In this document: in pieces, positions 8,203-17,184 of the stretch
Layout: each line of letters opens with the position of its first letter
Position numbering within the stretch: the first letter of the stretch is position 1
Origin: Desulfonatronum lacustre DSM 10312
GTDB taxonomy: Bacteria > Desulfobacterota > Desulfovibrionia > Desulfovibrionales > Desulfonatronaceae
DNA: 64,000 nucleotides
Direction of reading: 5' to 3'
Assembly: GCF_000519265.1 (NCBI RefSeq)
Contig: NZ_KI912608.1
Span: forward strand, 3,516,921 to 3,580,920
Made by a program: the position numbers and the translations under genes
Notes under the pieces: model-generated
Databases searched by the model: none
Seen by the model: only the letters and a program-made list of their open reading frames with translations
What the model was told of the DNA's origin: nothing

Positions 8203-11200
8203 TCACCTGCTCAGGTCGGCGGTCGCGGAGGCGGGCGACCCGGCGTCGTGCCAGGCGGTCACGTCCTTCCAGAACTGCGGGCCCGGCGACACTTGATGCT
8301 GGGGCCCGAGCTGCAGAATGCATCGGCCCTCGGGAAGGTCCAGGACCACTCGGACCGGTGTCTGGCCCGCGTGCTTTTCGAAGAGCCGTTGCAGTTCCAC
8401 GAGGTCGTCCTTGGCCAGGTCGGCGCGCTCGATGCGCAGATGCACCGGTTCGTCGTTGCGGGCGCAGGCCTCGCCGAGGGGACTGACCCGTAACACCTCC
8501 AGCTTGAGCTGTTGGGAAGCGTTCTCCGAGCCTGCGTCCCCTCGGCCCTCGTAATCGCTGATCCGAGCTTCCAGGAGCAGCGGGCGGTCGCTTTGAAAGT
8601 GACTCTTGGCCGGCAAGTAGACATCCCCGAAGACCGTAGCCTCGGCCATGCCGGTGAGGTCCTCGATCTGACAAAAGGCCATCTTGTCGCCCCTGCGGGT
8701 CTGGAATTCCTTGATCCCGGTGACCAAGACACCCAAACGAACCTCGGTCTTCTTGGACAGCTCCTGACATTCCTGGATCGTGCGCACTCCCAGTCGGCGG
8801 GCTTCTTCACGAAATGGACGCAACGGGTTGCTGGTCAGGAAAAATCCCAGGGCTTCCTTTTCAAAACGAGATTTTTCTTCGTCGCTCCACTCCGGTTCCG
8901 GTCCGTCGCCTACCGGATCCAGGCCGCAGACAAGTTCCAGGGCCATGTTCTCTCCGCCGGGCAGACAGGAGAACAGCGACATTTGCGAGCGCTTCTTTTC
9001 CTTGGCCCGTTTTTGGGCCGTGGCCATGGCCGTATCCACTCCGGCCAGCACCCTGGCCCGTCCGGGATGGATGGAGTCAAAAGCGCCGCTCTTGATCAGG
9101 TATTCCAGGACGCGCTTGGTCACCTTGCGGGTATTCACCCGCTGGCACAAATCGGTCAGCCCACGATAGAGCCCTTCACCCCGGCCTTGGATGATTTCCC
9201 GGATGGCCTCCTCGCCTACGTTCTTGACTCCGGACAAACCGAAGCGAATTTTGTCCTCCTCGACGCTGAACCGGGCCTGGCTGTGGTTCACGTCCGGAGG
9301 CAGGATCGAGATGTCCATCTCCCCGCAGTCGTTGAGATAACGCAGAATTTTGTCCGCGTTGTCCACTTCCGAGCTGATCAACGCGGCCATGAATTCCACC
9401 GGATAATGGGCCTTGAGATAGGCGGTCTGGTAGGAGATCAGGGCATAGGCCGCGCTGTGGGACTTGTTGAAGCCGTACCCGGCGAACTTTTCCATCAGGT
9501 CGAAAATCTGGGCGGCCTTGACCTCGGGCAGGCCGTTCTCGCGCACGCCCTGCATGAACCGGGAGCGCTGCTGGGCCATGACCTGGGGGTCCTTCTTGCC
9601 CATGGCCCGGCGCAGGATGTCCGCCTCGCCCAGGGAGTAGGCCGCCAGGTCCGAGGCGATCTTCATGACCTGTTCCTGGTAGAGGATCACCCCGTAGGTG
9701 TCCTTGAGAATCGGCTCCAGCTGGGGCAGCAGGTATTCCACCGGGAGCTGGCCGTGCTTGCAACGGATGAAGGTGGTCACCATGCCGCTTTCCAGCGGAC
9801 CCGGACGGTACAGGGCCAACAGGGCGATGACGTCCTCGAAGCAGGAGGGCCGCAAATCCATGAGCACCCGGCGCATCCCTGAACTTTCCAACTGGAAGAT
9901 GCCCTCGGTCCGGCCTTCGCAGAGCAGCTTGAAGGTCTCGGAGTCGTCCAGGGGCAGGTGGGCCATGTCCGGCGGGGTCTTGCCGCCCTCGCGGATCAGG
10001 TCCACGGCGTCCTGGATCACGGTGAGGGTCTTCAAGCCCAGAAAGTCGAACTTGATCAGCCCCACGCTCTCCACGCACTTCATGTCCCACTGGGTGACGG
10101 TTTCCTTCTTCTTGCCTACGCACAGCGGAACGTGTTCCACCATGGCCCGGTCCGAGAGGACCACGCCCGCGGCGTGGGTGGAGGCGTGCCGGGCCAATCC
10201 TTCCAAACGCAGGGAAATATCGATCAACCGGCCCACCGTGGGGTCGGTTTCAGCCAGCTTCTTCAGATCCGGCTCCTGCTCCAGGGCCTTGGCAATGGTC
10301 ATGCCCAGGGAGCCGGGAACCAGCTTGGCGATTTTGTCCGTTTCCGAGGGCTTGAGCCCCAGGGCCCGGCCCACGTCGCGGACAGCGGCCCGGGCTTTCA
10401 TCCGGCCGAAGGTGATGATCTGGGCCACGTTGTTCTGGCCGTACTTTTCCGAAACGTATTTGAGCACTTCCTCGCGCCGGGTAAAGCAGAAATCCACGTC
10501 GATATCCGGCAGGCTGACCCGCTCGGCGTTCAGGAAGCGTTCGAAGAGCAGATTATAGGGGATGGGGTCCAGGTCCGTGATCCGCAGGGCGTAGGCCACC
10601 AGGCTGCCGGCGGCGGACCCCCGGCCCGGGCCCACGGGGATGTTCCGGGACTTGGCCCAGTTGATGAAGTCCTGGACGATGAGAAAATATCCGGCAAAGC
10701 CCTTGGAGCAAATCACGTCCAGTTCGGTGGCCAGCCGCTGGTTGTAGACCTCGCGGTCCGCGCCGGGTCGGATTTTGGCCAGCCGCTCATCCAGCCCCTG
10801 GCGGGCGGCCCGGCGCAGCTCCTCTTCCAGGGTCATGCCCTCGGGCAGGCTGTAGGCCGGGAAATGAGGCTTGTTGAACGTCAGTTCCAGATTGCAGGCT
10901 TCGGCGATTTCCGCGGTGGCCGCCAGGGCCTGGGGGCAATGGGCGAATGCGGCCTCCATTTCCTCGGGCTTGCGATAGTACAGCTCCTTGGTGTCGAAGC
11001 GCATCCGCTTCTCGCTCGTCTCGCAGGCGTTGGTCTGGATGCAGAGCAGGATGTCGTGGGCCTGGACGTCCTCGGCGGTCAGGTAGTGGCAGTCGTTGGT
11101 GGCCACCAAGGGCAGCCTGGTCGCCTCGGCCAGTTCCTGCAGCCGCTGATTCAGGACGATCTGGTCGGCCAGGCCGTTGGCCTGCATTTCCAGGTAGAAC

Positions 11201-11709
11201 CGCCCCGGAAACAGGTCGGCGTAAAATCTGGCCGTCTCCAGGCCGACGTCGAAGCCCTCATGGGTCAGCTTGTAGGGCACCTCGCCCTTGAGGCAGGCGG
11301 ACAGGGCGATCAGCCCTTCGGAGCACTGGGCCAGGATTTCCTTGTCCACCCGCGGCTTGTAGTGAAAGCCTTCCATGTGGCCCTGGGAAACGAGGCGGAT
11401 CAGGTTGCGGTAGCCGGTCTCGTTCTGGGCCAGGAGCACCAGATGGTATCCGGCCTGGGACGCGGAGCGGGCGTCCCGGTCGTGCCGGCTGTTCCGGGCC
11501 ACGTAGACCTCGCAGCCGATGATCGGCTTCAGGCCGAAGGACTTGGCCGTCTTGTAGAACGTTATCGCGCCGTAAAGATTGCCGTGGTCCGTGATGGCCA
11601 CGGAACTCATGCCGAAATCCTTGGCCTTGGCGCAAAGATCCTTGATCCGAATGGCGCCGTCCAGCAGGCTGTATTCGGTGTGGCAGTGCAGGTGAACGAA
11701 GTCGGGCAT
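8203..11709 (-). CDS. dnaE: DNA polymerase III alpha subunit
   Basis: This is the replicative polymerase catalytic subunit. The PHP domain begins at residue 4 (FVHLHCHTEYSLLDGAIRI). The polymerase active-site acidic motif is PDIDVDFCFTRREEVL (about 400). The helix-hairpin-helix region and tau/beta-binding parts follow, then an OB-fold near the C-terminus (VLVTGIKEFQTRRGDKMAFC). At 1168 aa it matches the DnaE1 type. It is transcribed toward queD and dtd. All motifs look intact. Confidence 0.97.
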   Translation of the reverse strand: MPDFVHLHCHTEYSLLDGAIRIKDLCAKAKDFGMSSVAITDHGNLYGAITFYKTAKSFGLKPIIGCEVYVARNSRHDRDARSASQAGYHLVLLAQNETGYRNLIRLVSQGHMEGFHYKPRVDKEILAQCSEGLIALSACLKGEVPYKLTHEGFDVGLETARFYADLFPGRFYLEMQANGLADQIVLNQRLQELAEATRLPLVATNDCHYLTAEDVQAHDILLCIQTNACETSEKRMRFDTKELYYRKPEEMEAAFAHCPQALAATAEIAEACNLELTFNKPHFPAYSLPEGMTLEEELRRAARQGLDERLAKIRPGADREVYNQRLATELDVICSKGFAGYFLIVQDFINWAKSRNIPVGPGRGSAAGSLVAYALRITDLDPIPYNLLFERFLNAERVSLPDIDVDFCFTRREEVLKYVSEKYGQNNVAQIITFGRMKARAAVRDVGRALGLKPSETDKIAKLVPGSLGMTIAKALEQEPDLKKLAETDPTVGRLIDISLRLEGLARHASTHAAGVVLSDRAMVEHVPLCVGKKKETVTQWDMKCVESVGLIKFDFLGLKTLTVIQDAVDLIREGGKTPPDMAHLPLDDSETFKLLCEGRTEGIFQLESSGMRRVLMDLRPSCFEDVIALLALYRPGPLESGMVTTFIRCKHGQLPVEYLLPQLEPILKDTYGVILYQEQVMKIASDLAAYSLGEADILRRAMGKKDPQVMAQQRSRFMQGVRENGLPEVKAAQIFDLMEKFAGYGFNKSHSAAYALISYQTAYLKAHYPVEFMAALISSEVDNADKILRYLNDCGEMDISILPPDVNHSQARFSVEEDKIRFGLSGVKNVGEEAIREIIQGRGEGLYRGLTDLCQRVNTRKVTKRVLEYLIKSGAFDSIHPGRARVLAGVDTAMATAQKRAKEKKRSQMSLFSCLPGGENMALELVCGLDPVGDGPEPEWSDEEKSRFEKEALGFFLTSNPLRPFREEARRLGVRTIQECQELSKKTEVRLGVLVTGIKEFQTRRGDKMAFCQIEDLTGMAEATVFGDVYLPAKSHFQSDRPLLLEARISDYEGRGDAGSENASQQLKLEVLRVSPLGEACARNDEPVHLRIERADLAKDDLVELQRLFEKHAGQTPVRVVLDLPEGRCILQLGPQHQVSPGPQFWKDVTAWHDAGSPASATADLSR

Positions 11710-11887
11710 GGGGGAGGTGTAAAGTCAGAAGTCAGAATTCGGGAGCCAGAGGGTGGAAGGGCGTGAAAGTCGGGGCTTGGCATCCGGACGAATATCACTG
11801 TTCGGATTTCCTAAAGCCGCGCCAATCATTTTTCGGCCTTCTCCCTTTCCACCCCCTGGGCACGAGTGGATTTTCGAGAGCGGGGAC
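11710..11887. other. Intergenic region between gap and dnaE
   Basis: This 178-bp gap holds a short direct repeat (AGTCAGA twice near 11731-11745). No ORF or clear terminator is seen after gap, so read-through into dnaE cannot be excluded. Confidence 0.4.
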
Positions 11888-12892
11888 TCAGCCCAATGAC
11901 TTGGCCACTTTGGCGGTCAGGCGCATCAGTTGGTTGCAGAATCCGGCCTCGTTGTCGTACCAGACGATGATCTTGGCCATGTTGTCCCGCATCACGCTGG
12001 TGCAGGGGCCGTCCACCACGCCGCCGAAGGTGCTGCCGTAGTAGTCCACGGAAACCAGAGGTTCCTCGGTGTAGCCGAGGATGTTTTTCAGCGGACCTTC
12101 GGCTGCCTGGCGGAAGGCGGCGTTGAGGGCGTCCTTGTCCGTGGGCTTGGTGGTGTGGGCCACGAGGTCGACCATGGAGACGTTGGGCGTGGGCACGCGG
12201 ATGGCCATCCCGTCCAGTCGGCCCTTGGTTTCGGGCAGGACTTCGGCCACGGCCCGGGCCGCGCCGGTGGTGGTGGGCAGCATGGACATGCAGGCGGCCC
12301 GGCCCCGTCGCGGGTCCTTGTGCGAGCCGTCCAGGATGCGCTGGCTCATGGTGTAGGAGTGGACCGTGGTCATCAGGCCGTACTCGAAGCCGAAAGCGTC
12401 GCTGATCACCTTGATCGTCGGGGCCAGACAGTTGGTGGTGCAGGAGGCGTTGGACACGATATGGTGGGTGAAGGGGTCGTAGACGTTGTCGTTGACTCCC
12501 ATGACCACGGTCAGGTCCGGGTCTTTGGCCGGTGCGCTGATCAGCACCTTTTTCGCCCCGCATTGCAGGTGTTTTTGACAGCTTTCCCGGTCGGTGAACT
12601 TGCCGGTGGTCTCCAGGACGATGTCCACGCCCAGGTCCTTCCAGGCCCATTCCCCCGGGCCGTTGCGCGTGACTTTGATCTGCTTTCCGTTCATCAGGAA
12701 CCCGTCGTTGTTGGCTTCCAGGTCTCCGTTGAATCGTCCGTGGACGGAGTCGTACTTCAACAGGTGCGTCAAGGCCTTGTTGTCCGCTCGGGCATTGACC
12801 GCCGCCAGTTGCAGATCCTTGTTTTCAGCCAACAGCCGCACCACGTACCGTCCGATGCGTCCAAAACCGTTGATTCCTATGCGTACGGACAT
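11888..12892 (-). CDS. gap: Glyceraldehyde-3-phosphate dehydrogenase, type I
   Basis: This is the NAD-dependent glycolytic/gluconeogenic dehydrogenase of the cytoplasm. RIGINGFGRIGRYVVRLL is the Rossmann nucleotide-binding start, SNASCTTNCLAP (about 150-161) holds the catalytic Cys, and WYDNEAGFCNQLMRL is the conserved C-terminal motif. The start at 12892 was chosen over an upstream in-frame one because AGAAGGAGG lies 8-10 bases ahead and the resulting 334 aa begins MSVRIGINGFG like other GapA proteins. It is divergent from the gene at 13072. Confidence 0.97.
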   Translation of the reverse strand: MSVRIGINGFGRIGRYVVRLLAENKDLQLAAVNARADNKALTHLLKYDSVHGRFNGDLEANNDGFLMNGKQIKVTRNGPGEWAWKDLGVDIVLETTGKFTDRESCQKHLQCGAKKVLISAPAKDPDLTVVMGVNDNVYDPFTHHIVSNASCTTNCLAPTIKVISDAFGFEYGLMTTVHSYTMSQRILDGSHKDPRRGRAACMSMLPTTTGAARAVAEVLPETKGRLDGMAIRVPTPNVSMVDLVAHTTKPTDKDALNAAFRQAAEGPLKNILGYTEEPLVSVDYYGSTFGGVVDGPCTSVMRDNMAKIIVWYDNEAGFCNQLMRLTAKVAKSLG

Positions 12893-13071
12893 CGTATATT
12901 CCTCCTTCTGGAACAATACCAACATGTTGATGAAAATAGATCGCGGCAGCCATTGCCAGAAGCCGACACCGAAGATATATACCAAGCTTTGAGGATAAGC
13001 AAAAAGAAATCATATTGCCCCCCTGAAAGGGGCTTTGCCGCGGCGAATCGGCTTCTTGAGGATGATGATTC

Positions 13072-13635
13072 ATGCAGGTAACGGAAAATCAGTTTTACAT
13101 GCTCAAGGATATCCACGTGCTGACCAAGGTCGGATCCAAGGGGGGATGTCTGCCGCTCAAGGACGCCTTGATTTACGATCCAAAGGAATTGCGGGGCCTG
13201 CAAGACAACGACTACGTCAAGGCCGTGACCTTGATGATGCCCTGTGGCGGAGAAGTGCGCGGGTTCAAGTTGACGCGCAAGGGCGAATGGACCTTGCGTA
13301 AGCTGGAGGCCAAGTACCGATTGGACTCCTTGGACGCCGCGATCCAGCTCCACGCGGAACGCCACTGCCTGACCCCGGATCAGGTGGATATACTGCGAGA
13401 CATCTATCATTTCTGCCGATTGAGCAAGTCAGGGGGCATCTTTCCGCGCAAGGAGGCCGAGGCGGGCTGTCGGGCGGATGACCTGGAATTTCTCTATCTG
13501 CATGGCTATATTCTGAAAATCCAATCCGGCGACTCCTCCGGCAAGAAAGAGAAAGGTTTTATTCTCTCCAATAAGGGCGAAGACGTCGTGTGCGATGTGG
13601 AGGCCCCCCGGGAGCGGGGATATTGCTCCCCGTGA
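13072..13635 (+). CDS. Unknown protein with an internally duplicated domain
   Basis: This 187-aa protein is not assigned to a family. It contains two related halves. Residues about 7-75 (MLKDIHVLTKVGSKGGCLPL) and about 105-175 (ILRDIYHFCRLSKSGGIFPR) share the pattern L-x-DI-x(8)-G-G-x3-P-x-K, and both end in an F-x-L-[TS]-x-KGE segment. The pattern suggests two winged-helix-like domains, perhaps DNA-binding (inference). Its stop overlaps a GTG start of the following methyltransferase (GTGA), and the genes nikR and folE2 follow, so it may belong to that operon. Confidence 0.6.
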   Translation: MQVTENQFYMLKDIHVLTKVGSKGGCLPLKDALIYDPKELRGLQDNDYVKAVTLMMPCGGEVRGFKLTRKGEWTLRKLEAKYRLDSLDAAIQLHAERHCLTPDQVDILRDIYHFCRLSKSGGIFPRKEAEAGCRADDLEFLYLHGYILKIQSGDSSGKKEKGFILSNKGEDVVCDVEAPRERGYCSP

Positions 13636-14354
13636 ACTCCACGTCGTTTCCAACCCGAGCCGACGACGCGACGCGCCACGCGGCCTTGGTCGCCGCGGCG
13701 CAATGTCTGCGGATCAATGTCGCGAAGCGATCCTGGGCCGTTTATCGTCCCGGGGATCTGGAAGCGCTTTGGCAACAGATGGGCGAGGCGGATTTCGGAC
13801 CGGATGAGCGGATTCCTTACTGGGTGGAGTTGTGGCCGGCCAGTTTGTTGTTGGTGGAATGGCTGGACCGGTGTCGAGACCGGATTCAGGGGAAGTCCTG
13901 CCTGGATGTGGGCTGCGGTCTGGGGCTGAGCGCCTGCCTGGCCGCGGACGCCGGAGCACGGGTGGTGGGACTGGACTACATTCAGGACGCCCTGCGCTAT
14001 GCCCGGGCGAACACCAGGGAGAACCGGGTGGCTTTTTCTCCGCTCTGGGTCCAGATGGACTGGCGGTGGCCCGGCCTTAAACCGCGTTGTTTCGACCTGA
14101 TCTGGGGGGCGGACATCTTTTATGAACAACGGTTCGCCCAGCCCTTGATGCGTCTTTTTGAACATGTCTTGGCTCCCGGCGGTCGCGTGTGGCTGGCCGA
14201 GCCGGAGCGCAGCGTTTCCACCGGAGCCTGGGAACTGTTGCGGGAAGCAGGCTGGGAGGTGCGCCGGGCCACGCGCAAGGCGGTGCCGACCGAAGGGTAC
14301 ACGGTGAACATCAATATTTGGGAAGCACAAAAAAACGAGGTGGAGCATGGGTAA
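13632..14354 (+). CDS. Class I SAM-dependent methyltransferase (METTL/Methyltransf_16-like)
   Basis: [20 protein letters not shown] (about 93-112) is the SAM-binding motif [20 protein letters not shown] upstream and [14 protein letters not shown] after it match the lysine methyltransferase family related to METTL18/20, with the diagnostic acidic D-IFYE motif. It probably methylates a protein or small molecule; the substrate is unknown. A GTG start at 13632 overlaps the previous stop; an ATG at 13590 would add 14 residues inside the previous gene. It overlaps nikR by 8 bp. Confidence 0.75.
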   Translation: MNSTSFPTRADDATRHAALVAAAQCLRINVAKRSWAVYRPGDLEALWQQMGEADFGPDERIPYWVELWPASLLLVEWLDRCRDRIQGKSCLDVGCGLGLSACLAADAGARVVGLDYIQDALRYARANTRENRVAFSPLWVQMDWRWPGLKPRCFDLIWGADIFYEQRFAQPLMRLFEHVLAPGGRVWLAEPERSVSTGAWELLREAGWEVRRATRKAVPTEGYTVNINIWEAQKNEVEHG

Positions 14355-14766
14355 GACGATTCGATTCGGAGTTTCACTGGATTCCGATCTTCTGGAAAAA
14401 TTTGACGCGCTGTGCGATGAGCGATCCTACCAGACCCGGTCCGAGGCCATCCGCGACCTGATCCGCAATATGCTGGTTCAAAAGGAGTGGGAGGACCTGG
14501 ACGGGGAAACCGCGGGCACGCTGACCATGGTCTATGATCACCACCAAAGCGATTTGGCTCAGAAGTTGACCGAATTACAGCACGACTACCTGGACATCAT
14601 CGTGACTTCCCAGCATGTCCACCTGGATCACCACAATTGCATGGAAATTCTTGTGCTGCGCGGCACTGGCGAGCGCTTGCGCGACTTGGGCGCGAAGCTG
14701 ACCGCCACCAAGGGAGTCAAACACGGCACCTTGAACTTGACCACCACCGGCAAGAACCTGGAGTAG
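14347..14766 (+). CDS. nikR: Nickel-responsive regulator NikR
   Basis: This is a ribbon-helix-helix repressor with an ACT-like nickel-binding domain. The N-terminus [20 protein letters not shown] is the RHH DNA-binding part. Conserved metal ligands appear in the C-terminal half: [27 protein letters not shown] (about 85-105) with the His and Cys residues of the high-affinity square-planar site. At 139 aa it has normal length. It overlaps the methyltransferase gene and is followed by folE2, not by a nickel transporter. No GTATGA-type operator was noticed nearby. Confidence 0.94.
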   Translation: MGKTIRFGVSLDSDLLEKFDALCDERSYQTRSEAIRDLIRNMLVQKEWEDLDGETAGTLTMVYDHHQSDLAQKLTELQHDYLDIIVTSQHVHLDHHNCMEILVLRGTGERLRDLGAKLTATKGVKHGTLNLTTTGKNLE

Positions 14767-14777
14767 TGCCGGGCCAC

Positions 14778-15566
14778 ATGCTCGACGACGTTCAGAACAC
14801 CCCGGCCTCGGTCCCCGTGGACATCGACCGGGTCGGCATCCGGCACGTAAACTTTCCGCTCGCGGTTTTGGACCGGGCCCAGGGGCGGCAGCACACCGTG
14901 GCCCAGGTGGAAATGGGCGTGGATTTGCCGGCCCGCTTCAAGGGCACCCACATGAGCCGGTTCGTGGAGGCCCTGCAGGCGTGGTCCGGTGTTTTGGATT
15001 ATCCGAACCTGAAGCACCTGCTGGGCGACATCCAGAACCGGTTGGACGCCCGGAAGGCCTGGATCAGCTTTTGTTTTCCCTTTTTCCTGGAACGGTCCGC
15101 GCCGGCCAGCGGCAGCCGGTCCCGGATGGACTATCACTGCCGGGTGGTCGGGGAACACCAGGACGGTCGGCTGCTGTTCGGCCTGGAAGTGGAGGTCCCG
15201 GTGATGACCGTATGCCCCTGCTCCTTGGCCATTTGCGACCGGGGCGCTCACAGCCAGCGGGCCATGGTCCGGATTCGGACCCGGAACAAGGGGTTGATCT
15301 GGCTGGAAGACCTGATCGAACTGGCCCAGGAATCCGCTTCCTCTCCAGTTTACGCGCTGCTCAAGCGCGAGGACGAGAAACGGATCATCGACAACGCTTT
15401 TGAACAACCTTGCTTCGTGGAAGACGTGGTCCGCAACGTTTCCCGCGGCCTGGAACGCCTGGACCAGCTTTTGTGGTACCGCGTTGAAGTAGAGAGCCAG
15501 GAATCCATCCACAACCACAGCGCCTACGCCCGGATCGAGCGTTCCCTCGCCCAAGCAAAGGGGTAG
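14778..15566 (+). CDS. folE2: GTP cyclohydrolase FolE2 (type IB)
   Basis: This enzyme opens GTP to 7,8-dihydroneopterin triphosphate, the first step for folate and queuosine precursors. FolE2 is the metal-flexible enzyme unrelated in sequence to Fol[21 protein letters not shown] (about 145-165) carries the catalytic Cys and conserved His. At 262 aa from ATG 14778 the length fits. A GTG at 14766, overlapping the nikR stop, is an alternative start; neither has a strong ribosome site. It may supply QueD and folate synthesis. Placement after nikR suggests metal-linked expression (inference). Confidence 0.92.
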   Translation: MLDDVQNTPASVPVDIDRVGIRHVNFPLAVLDRAQGRQHTVAQVEMGVDLPARFKGTHMSRFVEALQAWSGVLDYPNLKHLLGDIQNRLDARKAWISFCFPFFLERSAPASGSRSRMDYHCRVVGEHQDGRLLFGLEVEVPVMTVCPCSLAICDRGAHSQRAMVRIRTRNKGLIWLEDLIELAQESASSPVYALLKREDEKRIIDNAFEQPCFVEDVVRNVSRGLERLDQLLWYRVEVESQESIHNHSAYARIERSLAQAKG

Positions 15567-15841
15567 CTGGCTCAACAATCGAAATCGAAATCGAAATCGA
15601 AGTCTGAATAGCCTCGACCAAACCAAGCTCAAGGCATGGGAGCAACAGGCTTTTTCGCGTTATTGATTTCGATCACGATTTCGATACCGATCCGATAGCG
15701 CGTGAGAATCGAGAACAAAATTGCCTTGGCTGTCCTCGAGTGGATTTGAAAAGCAAGGTCGACTCGGGTAGACTCAAAACCTGCAGTATGCGTCGAGCGG
15801 CACCGCCCTGAACCGCCGAACCTCGGGACAAGGAGCCGAAC
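15567..15841. repeat. Intergenic inverted hexamer repeat between folE2 and the flgC-like gene
   Basis: Four copies of ATCGAA at 15578-15601 face TTCGAT units at about 15662-15686, so the transcript can fold into a long hairpin. The composition resembles the arms of the palindromic elements at 23329, 33363 and 49919, but the CTACTCAGCACA ends are absent. The rest (15720-15841) holds a ribosome site (AAGGAG) and no other feature seen. Confidence 0.55.
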
Positions 15842-16222
15842 ATGAACATATCCCCCAATATCCAGGCCATGCAGGCCATCGGCTTGTCCCGGCAGATCGG
15901 GGCGAACAACGTGGCCAACATGAACACCCCGGAATTCAAGGCATCGCGGTTGTCCTTGGAAACCGGACCTGACGGCTACGGCGTCAGGCCGCAAAGCATC
16001 GACCAGGACACCTCTCCCGGCCCGCTTATGCCCGCGCTGGAAGGAAAGGTGGACGAGGACGGGATGCTGAACACGGTCTGGGGGCTGACCGAGGGCAGCA
16101 ACACCGAACTGGTCACGGAAATGGTCAATTCCATCCGGGACGAGCGGACTTTTGAAGCCAACGTGGCCATGGTTCGCGCCTGGGACGACATGACCGGAAC
16201 CGTCTTGGATCTGCGTGCGTGA
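15842..16222 (+). CDS. FlgC-like flagellar basal-body rod protein (solo)
   Basis: The 126-aa protein has both hallmark ends of rod/hook proteins. An N-terminal helix with the ANNVANMNTPEFK segment (about 21-33) matches the family N-terminal motif, and the C-terminal region has NTELVTEMVNSIRDERTFEAN (about 90-110). It is close to FlgC length. It stands alone, away from flgB and fliE, with a rhomboid protease gene overlapping its stop. It may be a paralogue with a specialised role. Confidence 0.75.
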   Translation: MNISPNIQAMQAIGLSRQIGANNVANMNTPEFKASRLSLETGPDGYGVRPQSIDQDTSPGPLMPALEGKVDEDGMLNTVWGLTEGSNTELVTEMVNSIRDERTFEANVAMVRAWDDMTGTVLDLRA

Positions 16223-17124
16223 ATGACTTCACCGCCCAGGACGAGCCCCGCTCACTCTGGGACAATTTGACTTCGCACCAGGCGGATCGGTACGCTTTGG
16301 TCCTGGCCGCGGCGGGAATTCCCTACCGTTTCCGTCGTTCCGGCTGGGGGTGGACTCTGGAAGTCCTGGAGCGGGACGTTTCCCGGGCCGTGACGGAAAT
16401 CGAACAGTTCAATCTCGAAAATCCCCTTCTGGAAGATCACCGGCAACGTCCTGCCCCATTCCTCCCCCCACCGCCGCAAACTCTGACCGGAGCAGCGGCG
16501 GCTCTGTTGCTTCTGGTTTTCCATCTGGTCACTTCCCGCAACGGGGCCCATGAAGCCATGATCATGGAGGCCGGAGCCCACGCGGCCCGGATTCTCGAAG
16601 GCGAATACTGGCGCACGGTGACCGCTTTGACGCTGCACGCCGACGCACGGCATTTGGCTGGAAACATGCTGGGCATCGCGGTCTTCGGCACACTTCTGTG
16701 CCGGAGAGTGGGCGTGGGCGCGGCCTGGCTGCTGATCGTTCTGGCCGGAGCCGGCGGGAATCTGCTCAATGCCTGGCTGCACCAAACCGGCTTTCTCTCC
16801 ATCGGGGCTTCCACCGCGGTTTTCGCGGCTGTGGGTCTGCTGGGAGGGGTCCGCGTTTTTCCCATGGAGGGTGCGGAATATTCCGGCCCCAGGTCGTGGC
16901 TGCTCCCCGTCGGCGCGGCCTTCGGGCTGCTGGCCATGCTGGGCAGCGACGTGCAGACCGACATTGGGGCGCACCTGATGGGCTGCGTGGTGGGGTTCGT
17001 TCTGGGAATCGCCTATACCCTGATGGGGCCGCGCCACGTCAGCGAAACCCGCCAGAATCACCTGCTTTTGGTCGCCCTGGCTGTGATAGCCGGATCCTGG
17101 TGGTTGGTCCTGGAAGGGAGCTGA
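16219..17124 (+). CDS. Rhomboid-family intramembrane serine protease
   Basis: Residues about 85-300 form a six-or-more-helix rhomboid core. TLHADARHLAGNMLGIAVFG has the conserved H and N of helix 2, LSIGASTAVFAAVGLLGG holds the catalytic Ser in GAST, and DIGAHLMGCVVGFVLG holds the catalytic His. The first about 80 residues are a soluble N-terminal domain. The GTG start overlaps the stop of the rod-protein gene (GTGA). It cleaves membrane proteins within the bilayer; the substrate is unknown. Confidence 0.87.
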   Translation: MNDFTAQDEPRSLWDNLTSHQADRYALVLAAAGIPYRFRRSGWGWTLEVLERDVSRAVTEIEQFNLENPLLEDHRQRPAPFLPPPPQTLTGAAAALLLLVFHLVTSRNGAHEAMIMEAGAHAARILEGEYWRTVTALTLHADARHLAGNMLGIAVFGTLLCRRVGVGAAWLLIVLAGAGGNLLNAWLHQTGFLSIGASTAVFAAVGLLGGVRVFPMEGAEYSGPRSWLLPVGAAFGLLAMLGSDVQTDIGAHLMGCVVGFVLGIAYTLMGPRHVSETRQNHLLLVALAVIAGSWWLVLEGS

Positions 17125-17184
17125 ACTTTAGCCTGATCCACAACAACCGTGTTTTTTGGTTTCGATCCACAAAGGAGAAACGCA

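Noticed and set aside
9958..11766. Long open frame (602 codons) on the plus strand
   Set aside because: It is antisense to dnaE, rich in Gly, His, Gln and Val as expected for the complement of GC-rich coding sequence, and has no recognisable domain.
12893..12985. Upstream extension of gap by 31 residues
   Set aside because: The extension includes the ribosome-binding site of ATG 12892 and has no homology to the conserved GapA N-terminus.
15567..15645. Minus-strand frame with SISISIS repeats
   Set aside because: It is translated from the ATCGAA hexamer repeat and is not a real protein.
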